A stretch of 64,000 bases of DNA, from contig NZ_JBGCCU010000006.1 in assembly GCF_041261445.1 (NCBI RefSeq), positions 248,001 to 312,000 on the forward strand, written 5' to 3'. Positions within the stretch are counted from its first letter, which is position 1; each line of letters opens with the position of its first letter. Positions 17,796 through 24,444 of this stretch are shown piece after piece. A model generated the notes under the pieces. It made no database searches. It saw only the letters and a program-made list of their open reading frames with translations, and was not told the DNA's origin. A program made the translations under genes and the position numbers. The DNA comes from Catenulispora sp. EB89. Its GTDB lineage: Bacteria > Actinomycetota > Actinomycetes > Streptomycetales > Catenulisporaceae.

Positions 17796-19840
17796 CGCAG
17801 AAAAGCCGCCGCCACCCCGGCGTCCACCGGCACCAGCAGCCCCGTGGTGTGCGTCAGATCCCTGCCGACGATCGCGAACACCGCGTTCGCGACATGCTCC
17901 GGCAGCACCTCCCGCTTGAGAATCGTGCGCTGCGCATAGAACTCACCCAGCTTCTCCTCCGGAATCCCGTACGTCGCCGCACGCTGCGCGCCCCACCCGC
18001 CGGCGAAGATCCCCGACCCGCGCACCACGCCGTCGGGGTTCACGCCGTTCACCCGGATCCCGTGCTCCCCCAGCTCTGCCGCCAGCAGCCGCACCTGGTG
18101 CGCCTGGTCGGCCTTCGCCGCGGAGTACGCGATGTTGTTCGGCCCGGCGAACACAGCGTTCTTCGACACCACGTACACGATGTCCCCGCCCCGCCCCTGC
18201 GCCGCCATCACCCGCGCCGCCTCCCGCGACACCAAGAACGACCCGCGGGCCATGATGTCGTGCTGCCGGTCCCAGTCCGCGCTCGTGGTCTCCAGCAACG
18301 GCTTGGAGATGGAGATGCCGGCGTTGTTGACCACCAGGTCCACGCCCCCGAACGCGAGCACCGCCGCGTCGAACGCGGCCGCGATCTGCTCCTCGGACGT
18401 CACGTCCACGGTCACCGCGACCGCCCGGTCCGCGCCGCCGAGCTCCGCGGCCACGGACTCGGCCGCCGCGCCGTCCCGGTCGGCGACCACAACGCACGCG
18501 CCCTCGGCGACCAGCCGGTGCGCGATCGCCCTGCCGATCCCGGACCCCGCGCCGGTCACCACCGCCACCCGCGTGGCCAGCGGCTTGGGCTTCGGCATCC
18601 GCGCCAGCTTGGCCTCCTCCAGCGCCCAGTACTCGATCCGGAACTTCTCCGACTCCTCGATCGGCGCGTACGTCGACACCGCCTCGGCGCCGCGCATCAC
18701 GTTGATCGCGTTGACGTAGAACTCCCCGGCGACCCGCGCGGTCTGCTTGTCCCGCCCGAAGGAGAACATCCCGACCCCGGGGACCAGCACGATCGCCGGA
18801 TCGGCGCCGCGCATCGGCGGCGAATCAGGGCTCGCATGCCGACGGTAGTAGGCCTCGTATTCGGTCCGGTAGGCGGCGTGCAGCTCGGCCAGCCGCGCGA
18901 CCGCGTCCTCGACCGGCGCGGCCGGCGGCAGGTCCAGCACCAGCGGCCGCACCTTGGTGCGCAGGAAGTGGTCCGGGCACGACGTGCCGAGGGCGGCCAG
19001 CCGCGGATGCTCGGCGCGGGCCAGGAAGTCCAGCACCACCTCGGCGTCGGTGAAGTGCCCGACCTGCGGCCGGTCCGCCGAAGCCAGGGCACTGACATAC
19101 GGCGCGAGCGCGGCGGCCCGGGCCCCCCGCTCGTCCGGCGCCAGGGGCTCGAACCCGGCGACCACCGGGCCGAACGGCTCGGCGACGCCGCGCTCGGCCA
19201 GGAACGCCTCGGCGGTCCGGATGATCCGCAGCGAGTTGGCCTCGCACTCCTCGGACGTCGCGCCCCAGGCCGTGATCCCGTGCCCGCCGAGGACGCAGCC
19301 GATCGCCTGCGGATGGGCGGCCTTGATCGCCGCGATGTCCAGACCGAGCTGGAAACCGGGACGCCGCCAGGGAACCCACACCACGGCGTCGCCGAAGCAT
19401 TCGGCCGTCAGCTTCTCCCCGTCGGCCGCGCACGCCAGCGCGATGCCCGAATCAGGGTGCAGATGATCGACGTGCGCGGCGTCGACGAGCCCGTGCATGG
19501 CGGTGTCGATCGAGGGTGCGGCCCCGCCCTTGCCGTGCAGGCAGAAGTCGAACGCCGCGACCATCTCGTCCTCGTGCTCGACCCCGGGGTAGACGTCGAC
19601 CAGGGCGCGCAGCCGGTCCAGCCGGAGCACGGCCAGCCCGGCCGGCGTCAGCGTGCCCAGATCGCCGCCGGAACCCTTGACCCACAACAGCTCGACGTCG
19701 CCGCCGGTCACCGGATCGGTCACGCTGCCCTTCGCCGAGGTGTTGCCGCCGGCGTAGTTCGTGTTCCGGGGATCGGCGCCGAGCCGGTTCGACCGGGCGA
19801 CCAGGGCGACCACTGCGTCGTCGGTGAAACTCTCGCTCAT
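17792..19840 (-). CDS. rhaEW: bifunctional rhamnulose-1-phosphate aldolase / short-chain dehydrogenase
   Basis: The 682-residue protein fuses two domains. Residues 1 to about 420 form a class II aldolase: zinc ligands HVDHLHP and the later GGHGITAW. They cleave rhamnulose 1-phosphate to dihydroxyacetone phosphate and L-lactaldehyde. The C-terminal part is a Rossmann SDR (VAVVTGAGSGIGRAI, VVNNAGIS, YSAAK with Tyr and Lys intact), expected to oxidise L-lactaldehyde to lactate. This RhaD-SDR fusion is known from actinobacteria and Bacillus. The ATG at 19840 overlaps the rhaI stop as TGATG, and its own stop overlaps the rhaB start as ATGA, so the three cistrons are coupled. The start MSESF is preferred over upstream codons for that reason. 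Confidence 0.95.
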   Translation of the reverse strand: MSESFTDDAVVALVARSNRLGADPRNTNYAGGNTSAKGSVTDPVTGGDVELLWVKGSGGDLGTLTPAGLAVLRLDRLRALVDVYPGVEHEDEMVAAFDFCLHGKGGAAPSIDTAMHGLVDAAHVDHLHPDSGIALACAADGEKLTAECFGDAVVWVPWRRPGFQLGLDIAAIKAAHPQAIGCVLGGHGITAWGATSEECEANSLRIIRTAEAFLAERGVAEPFGPVVAGFEPLAPDERGARAAALAPYVSALASADRPQVGHFTDAEVVLDFLARAEHPRLAALGTSCPDHFLRTKVRPLVLDLPPAAPVEDAVARLAELHAAYRTEYEAYYRRHASPDSPPMRGADPAIVLVPGVGMFSFGRDKQTARVAGEFYVNAINVMRGAEAVSTYAPIEESEKFRIEYWALEEAKLARMPKPKPLATRVAVVTGAGSGIGRAIAHRLVAEGACVVVADRDGAAAESVAAELGGADRAVAVTVDVTSEEQIAAAFDAAVLAFGGVDLVVNNAGISISKPLLETTSADWDRQHDIMARGSFLVSREAARVMAAQGRGGDIVYVVSKNAVFAGPNNIAYSAAKADQAHQVRLLAAELGEHGIRVNGVNPDGVVRGSGIFAGGWGAQRAATYGIPEEKLGEFYAQRTILKREVLPEHVANAVFAIVGRDLTHTTGLLVPVDAGVAAAFLR

Positions 19841-21006
19841 CAAGCTCCCCATCCCGCCTGCACGCCGCCGACCCGCTCGGCGGCGATCTTCTCCGCGTAC
19901 CCGGTCGCCTTGTACGCGGCCACCGGATCCGGCCCGAGCCCCAGCTCCTCGCGGACTTCGCGCAGCAGCGGACGCACGTCGGTGTCGTAGGCGTCCATCA
20001 GCACCGAATGCGCGCCGAGCACGTCCCCGGCGGCCTGCGCCTCGCGCAGCGCGGGCAGGTCCACCAGCAACGCCTTGGCCGTGGCCTCCTGCACGTTCAT
20101 CACCGAGCGGATCATCGCCGGGATCTTGGCCTCGATGTTGTGGCACTGGTCGAGCATGAAGGCCACGCCGGTGGCCCGGTCGAAGCCGCCGTTCTTGGCC
20201 ACCTCGTGCAGGATCCGGAAGAGCTGGAAGGGATCCGCGGCGCCGACCATCAGGTCGTCGTCGGCGTAGAAGCGGGAGTTGAAGTCGAACGCGCCGAGCT
20301 TCCCCTCGCGCAGCAGGAAGGCGACGATGAACTCGATGTTGGTCCCCGGCGCGTGGTGCCCGGTGTCCACGACGACTTTCGCCTTGGGCCCCAGCTTCAG
20401 GCAGTGCGCGTAGGACGTGCCCCAGTCCGGGACGTCCGTCGTGTAGAAGGCCGGCTCGAAGAGCTTGTACTCCAGCACCATCCGCTGGTTGTCGCCGAGC
20501 CGTTCGTAGACCTGCGACAGCGCCTCGAAGAGCCGGTCCTGGCGGGCCACGATGTCGTCCTGGCCCGGGTAGTTGGTGCCGTCGGCGAACCACAGCTTGA
20601 GACTGTCCGAGCCGGTGGCGTCCATGATGTCGACGCAGTCCAGCAGGTGCTCGACGGCCTTGCGCCGCACCGCCGGTTCCGGATGCGCCACGGAGCCCAG
20701 CTTGTAGTCGTCGTCCTGGAAGGTGTTGGAGTTGATCATCCCGATCCGAACGCCCAGATCCGCGGCGTGCGCGGCCAGCGCGGCGTAGTCGTCGACGCGG
20801 TCCCAGGGGATGTGCAGCGACACCAGCGGCGCGACCCCGGTGACGGCGTGCACCTGCGCGGCGTCGGCCAGCTTCTCGAACGGGTCCCGCGGTACCCCGG
20901 CCTGCGCGAAGACCTTGAACCGGGTGCCTGAGTTCGCGAAGCCCCAGGACGGGGTCTCGATCTCCTGGGCCTGCAGAGCGGCCTTCACAGCCGACGGGTC
21001 GGGCAT
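19840..21006 (-). CDS. rhaI: L-rhamnose isomerase (RhaI type)
   Basis: This cytoplasmic TIM-barrel metal-dependent isomerase converts L-rhamnose to L-rhamnulose. It belongs to the Pseudomonas-like RhaI branch, not E. coli RhaA: ATGSDSLKLWFADGTNYPGQ, EYKLFEPAFYTTDV, VVVDTGHHAPGTNIEF and GAFDFNSRFYADDDLMVGA carry the metal- and substrate-binding Glu/Asp/His residues. The ATG at 21006 is chosen because AGGTGGAG sits just upstream; ten extra in-frame codons lie upstream without such a signal. It is the first gene of the rha operon and is preceded by a perfect 16-bp palindrome at 21050-21065. Confidence 0.95.
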   Translation of the reverse strand: MPDPSAVKAALQAQEIETPSWGFANSGTRFKVFAQAGVPRDPFEKLADAAQVHAVTGVAPLVSLHIPWDRVDDYAALAAHAADLGVRIGMINSNTFQDDDYKLGSVAHPEPAVRRKAVEHLLDCVDIMDATGSDSLKLWFADGTNYPGQDDIVARQDRLFEALSQVYERLGDNQRMVLEYKLFEPAFYTTDVPDWGTSYAHCLKLGPKAKVVVDTGHHAPGTNIEFIVAFLLREGKLGAFDFNSRFYADDDLMVGAADPFQLFRILHEVAKNGGFDRATGVAFMLDQCHNIEAKIPAMIRSVMNVQEATAKALLVDLPALREAQAAGDVLGAHSVLMDAYDTDVRPLLREVREELGLGPDPVAAYKATGYAEKIAAERVGGVQAGWGA

Positions 21007-21049
21007 GGCTCCACCTCGCGGATCTGTATTGAGCATTGGGCGGATGGGT

Positions 21050-21065
21050 ATTGAATCGATTCAAT
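21050..21065. promoter_or_regulatory. 16-bp palindromic operator of the rha operon
   Basis: ATTGAATCGATTCAAT is a perfect inverted repeat 44 nt upstream of the rhaI ATG, in the divergent region shared with a LacI-family regulator. Its core TGAATC-GATTCA is matched by a second site at 21198-21211, so the LacI protein is the likely ligand. Confidence 0.75.
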
Positions 21066-21197
21066 GCCTCGATGCTGCCGACCCTAGGCGGCAGTCTGGA
21101 CGACGTCAAGAGCCGATCGGCGGGCGACTGACACGATCATGAACGAACACCCAGGTGAGCCTGGTGGGCGGCCCGGGTTGTAAGGTGACCCCGACCG

Positions 21198-21211
21198 GTG
21201 AAACCTTTCAG
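21198..21211. promoter_or_regulatory. second rha-type operator, likely autoregulatory
   Basis: GTGAAACCTTTCAG reads as TGAAAC-CTTTCA around its centre, the same TGAAWC/SWTTCA pattern as the rhaI operator. It lies 29 nt upstream of the favoured GTG start (21240) of the LacI gene. An alternative GTG at 21198 would put the site inside the coding region. Confidence 0.5.
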
Positions 21212-21239
21212 TCCCCGTCCCAACCAGCAGGCGGACCCA

Positions 21240-22319
21240 GTGGCCAAGAAGACAGTCGGGATCTCGGACGTCGCCCGCGAAGCCGGCGTGTCCGTCGGCA
21301 CGGTGTCGAACAGCTTCAACCGCCCGGACTCGGTGGCGCCGGAGACCCGCGCGCGCATCCTGGCGGTGGTCGAGCGCCTGGGCTACGTCCGCAGCGAATC
21401 GGCGCGCCAGCTGCGCACCGGCACCAGCCGCATCGTCGCCCTGCTGGTCCTGGACCTGGCGAACCCGTTCTTCGTGGAGGTCGCCAACGGCGCCGAGCGC
21501 GCGGCCCGCGCCGCCGGCCTCGGCGTGATGGTGTGCACCAGCGCGCAGTCCCCGTCGGAGGAGGCGGAGTACATCGGGCTGTTCACCGAACAGCAGGTCC
21601 GCGGCGTCCTGGTGATCCCCGCCGACCCGACCGGACACTCGCTGGAACCCCTGCGCCGCCAGGGGATCCCGTACGTCGTGGTGGACCGCCTGGTCGAGGA
21701 CGCCGAGGTCTGCTCGGTGTCGGTGGACGACGTGGTCGGCGGCCGCCTCGCGGTCGAGCACCTGCTGACCCAGGGCCACCGCCGCATCGCCTACATCAGC
21801 GGACCCCCGCACCTGCAACAGATCCGCGACCGCCGCACCGGCGCCCTCGACGCGATCGCCGCCGCCGGCCTCCCCCCGGAAACCCTCCACGAACTCCCGA
21901 CGGCCCACATGACCATCGCCGCCGGCCGCGACGCCGCCGCCCGCCTCCTCGGCCTGGCCGACCGCCCGACCGCCGTGTTCTGCGCGAACGACCTCCTGGC
22001 CCTCGGCCTGGAGCAGGCACTGTACGCGGCGGGGGTGAAGGTGCCGGAGGAGGTGGCGATCGTCGGCTACGACGACATCGAGTTCGCCTCAGCGGTCGCG
22101 GTGCCGCTGACCTCGGTACGGCAGCCGGCCGCAGAGATGGGGCGACTGGCGGCGCGGATGCTGCTGGCCGAGGCCGACGCGCCGGGCGAGGACGGGAGCG
22201 ACGGCAGCGGGGACGGCGGGGACGACGGCCGCGGCGGCAGGAGTGGGCACGAGCATCGCGCGGTGGTGTTGCAGCCGGAGCTGGTGGTGCGGACGTCGAG
22301 CTTGCATCGGGTGGGGTAG
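21240..22319 (+). CDS. LacI-family transcriptional regulator, probable rhamnose repressor
   Basis: The N-terminal helix-turn-helix is ISDVAREAGVSVGTVSNSFN with the LacI hinge region following (SARQLRTGTSRIVALLVLDL). The periplasmic-binding-like effector domain runs to about residue 315 (SVDDVVGGRLAVEHLLTQGH, CANDLLALGLEQAL, IVGYDDIEFA). An unusual insertion of Gly/Asp/Ser residues (DGSDGSGDGGDDGRGG) interrupts the C-terminus before VVLQPELVVRTSS. GTG 21240 (VAKKTVGISDVA) is favoured since the upstream GTG 21198 lies in a palindrome that looks like its operator. It diverges from rhaI, and matching operators on both sides make it the probable rha repressor; the effector could be rhamnose, rhamnulose or a phosphate (inference). 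Confidence 0.92.
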   Translation: MAKKTVGISDVAREAGVSVGTVSNSFNRPDSVAPETRARILAVVERLGYVRSESARQLRTGTSRIVALLVLDLANPFFVEVANGAERAARAAGLGVMVCTSAQSPSEEAEYIGLFTEQQVRGVLVIPADPTGHSLEPLRRQGIPYVVVDRLVEDAEVCSVSVDDVVGGRLAVEHLLTQGHRRIAYISGPPHLQQIRDRRTGALDAIAAAGLPPETLHELPTAHMTIAAGRDAAARLLGLADRPTAVFCANDLLALGLEQALYAAGVKVPEEVAIVGYDDIEFASAVAVPLTSVRQPAAEMGRLAARMLLAEADAPGEDGSDGSGDGGDDGRGGRSGHEHRAVVLQPELVVRTSSLHRVG

Positions 22320-22368
22320 CGGAACAACCGATACCCGGCAGTGCGCCGACATCAAGCACCGTCCCACC

Positions 22369-22393
22369 CGGCACCAGCAAGCTGAAGGTGCCG
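22369..22393. terminator. weak hairpin between convergent genes
   Basis: CGGCACC and GGTGCCG form a 7-bp stem with an 11-nt loop between the convergent LacI and ribokinase genes. There is no T-run, so a terminator role is only possible. Confidence 0.3.
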
Positions 22394-22410
22394 CTAAGGC
22401 CCGCTAAGGC
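22391..22410. repeat. 10-bp tandem duplication containing a stop codon
   Basis: CCGCTAAGGC is present twice back to back (22391 and 22401). Read on the minus strand, GCCTTAGCGG contains the ribokinase TAG stop, so the stop codon and its surroundings are duplicated just beyond the gene end. Confidence 0.8.
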
Positions 22411-23348
22411 GTGACAGCCCCCTCATCCAGCCGCCCCCGAAACGCCTCGTAGCTCGCGGCCGCCCCGACCTCCGTGACCGAAAGACTCGCCGCCCGCACC
22501 GCGCGCTGCACCGCCGCACGCAGTTCGAAGCCCTGCGCGAGCGCGGCGGCGAGGACGCCGACCAGCGCGTCGCCCGCGCCGGTGGTGTCGACGACCCGGT
22601 CGGGCCGTGGCGCGGGGACGTGGTCGAGCGCTTCGGGAGTGATGAGGACGGCCCCCGACGCGCCAAGCGTCACCAAGACCGAGCGTGCCAGCGCGCGCAG
22701 CCGCGGCGCCGCGGCGGTGACGTCCTGCACGGTCGCCAGCTCGGCACCGATGAGCTGACCGGCCTCGATCTCGTTGACCACCAACGGATCCGCCTGCGCG
22801 AGGTCGCCGCCCAGGTCCTGAACCGGCGCGAGGTTCACCACCGCCCGCACCCCGAGCTCCGCCGCCAACCGCAGCGCGGCACGGTTCACCTCGGGCGCCA
22901 CCTCGCCTTGCAGCGCCACCGCCGCCGCATCGCGCAGCACATCGCGAGTCAGGGTCCCGACATCCAAGGCCTGATTCGCTCCGCCGACCACGATGATCTC
23001 GTTCTCCCCGGCCTCACTCAGTATCACCAGCGCACGGCCGGTGGCCACGTCGTCGAGCGTCGCCACCCTCGCCGTGTCGACCCCGTACTTGGCCAGCTCC
23101 TCCAGCGCCCCCGCGCCGCGCGCGTCCGCGCCGACCGCTCCGAAAAGCGCGACCCCGGATCCGGCCCCAGCCCCAGTGCCGGCAACTGCAGCTGCCACCG
23201 CCTGATTCGCACCCTTCCCACCAAGCCCGGTCGCCCGCTCCCGCCCGAGCACCGTCTCCCCCGGCGCCGGCAACTCCGCGACCCCCAGCACCTCGTCGAC
23301 GTTGATGCTGCCGACCACGACCACGCGCTGCGGCGCCGCACTCTCCAC
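22404..23348 (-). CDS. ribokinase-family (PfkB) sugar kinase
   Basis: Family signatures are complete: N-terminal VVVVGSINVDEVL, signature 1 GLGGKGANQAVAAA, VVNEIEAGQL (the N-x-x-E motif binding Mg), and DTTGAGDALVGVLAAAL with the catalytic Asp and anion hole. Ribokinase-like specificity (D-ribose to ribose 5-phosphate) is the best guess from the GSINVD and GGKGANQA motifs; other pentoses or nucleosides cannot be excluded. The start is uncertain. GTG 23348 follows a GGAGG almost without spacing, and longer in-frame starts reach into the divergent amidohydrolase leader. No ribose transporter is visible nearby. Confidence 0.9.
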   Translation of the reverse strand: MESAAPQRVVVVGSINVDEVLGVAELPAPGETVLGRERATGLGGKGANQAVAAAVAGTGAGAGSGVALFGAVGADARGAGALEELAKYGVDTARVATLDDVATGRALVILSEAGENEIIVVGGANQALDVGTLTRDVLRDAAAVALQGEVAPEVNRAALRLAAELGVRAVVNLAPVQDLGGDLAQADPLVVNEIEAGQLIGAELATVQDVTAAAPRLRALARSVLVTLGASGAVLITPEALDHVPAPRPDRVVDTTGAGDALVGVLAAALAQGFELRAAVQRAVRAASLSVTEVGAAASYEAFRGRLDEGAVTP

Positions 23349-23458
23349 CCTCCGATCATTGCGCCCCGCGAGGCGCTTCAACCCTACGAGCGCTGCGACA
23401 CGCGGGAGAGCTTTCCATTCCCCCCACTTATCGATCGCCGTAGAACATTCATTGGACG

Positions 23459-23482
23459 CATCGAAGCGACGGAACTTCGATG
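23459..23482 (+). promoter_or_regulatory. inverted repeat in the leader of the amidohydrolase gene
   Basis: CATCGAAG and CTTCGATG form 8-bp arms around an 8-nt loop (CGACGGAA), ending 5 nt before the ATG at 23488. It could be a regulator site or a hairpin that masks ribosome binding; no clear Shine-Dalgarno lies outside it. Confidence 0.45.
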
Positions 23483-23487
23483 GACCC

Positions 23488-24444
23488 ATGACGATCAGAA
23501 TCGCCACCGTCCAGTTCGAGCCCCGCCCCGCCGACAAGACCTACAACCTCGCCCGCGTCGAGCACTTCGCCGCCGCCGCGGCCGAAGACGCCGTCCAGCT
23601 CATCGCCTTCCCCGAACTGTGCCTGGTCGGGAACCGGCACCTGACCAAACTGTCGGAAGAAGAACTGCGCGATATCGCAGAACCCGAAGACGGCACCTCG
23701 ATCGCCGCCATCAGAAAGCTGTCACAACAGCTCGGTATCGGCATCGCGGTCGGACTGCTCACCGAGCGCGAAGGCCGGCTGTTCAACGCCTACGCGGTCT
23801 GCCTCCCGGACGGCGACGTCCACATCCACCGCAAGCTGCACACCGCCGGCTACAACGGGATCTCCGATGGGGACGGCTTCACCGTCTTCGACACCCCCTG
23901 GGGCGTCCGCCTCGGCGTCCTGATCTGCTTCGACAACAACATCGTGGAGAACGTCCGCGCCACCGCGCTGCTCGGCGCGCAGGTCCTGCTGGCGCCGCAC
24001 CAGACCGGTGGGACGCACACGATCGTCCCCTTCGGCGAGAACCCGCTCCCGCTGTCGCTGTGGGAGAGCCGCGCCGCCGACCCCGACGCGGTCCGCGAGG
24101 CGTTCGCGGGCCCGACCGGACGCCACTGGCTCCAGCTCCACCTCCCCGCCCGAGCCCACGACAACGGCCTGTTCATCGTGTTCAGCAACGGCGTCGGGCG
24201 CGACGACGACGAGGTGCGCACCGGCGCCGCGATGGTCGTCGACCCCTGCGGCCGGATCATCGCCGAGAGCCGGGCGATCGGGGACGACATGGTCAGCGCC
24301 GACGTCGATCTGGATCTGGTCTCCGGCTCGGTCGGACGGTGGTGGATGAAAGCGAGGCGGCCGGAGCTCTACCAGGATGCCCTGGCCGCCCCGACCGCCC
24401 CAGCTACCCCGACCGCCGCGCGATCCAGTACGCCGGCCGACTAG
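23488..24444 (+). CDS. nitrilase-superfamily carbon-nitrogen hydrolase
   Basis: This cytoplasmic amidohydrolase (318 aa) begins MTIRIATVQFEP. The Glu-Lys-Cys catalytic triad is in place: Glu in IAFPELCLVG, Lys in HIHRKLHTAG and Cys in LGVLICFDNNIVEN. The residues after Cys (FDNNIVEN) depart from the usual YDxxFPE, and there is an insertion around PFGENPLPLSLWESRAADP, so substrate preference cannot be assigned among N-carbamoyl compounds, amides or nitriles. The C-terminus is a short Pro/Thr/Ala tail. It diverges from the ribokinase gene and ends with its TAG overlapping, in opposite orientation, the stop of the beta-helix gene (shared CTAG). Confidence 0.9.
   Translation: MTIRIATVQFEPRPADKTYNLARVEHFAAAAAEDAVQLIAFPELCLVGNRHLTKLSEEELRDIAEPEDGTSIAAIRKLSQQLGIGIAVGLLTEREGRLFNAYAVCLPDGDVHIHRKLHTAGYNGISDGDGFTVFDTPWGVRLGVLICFDNNIVENVRATALLGAQVLLAPHQTGGTHTIVPFGENPLPLSLWESRAADPDAVREAFAGPTGRHWLQLHLPARAHDNGLFIVFSNGVGRDDDEVRTGAAMVVDPCGRIIAESRAIGDDMVSADVDLDLVSGSVGRWWMKARRPELYQDALAAPTAPATPTAARSSTPAD

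Noticed and set aside
19840-21109. N-terminal extension of the aldolase-dehydrogenase into the rhaI region
   Set aside because: The extended frame would overlap rhaI entirely. The TGATG junction at 19840 gives the proper start, and the upstream residues are out-of-frame rhaI.
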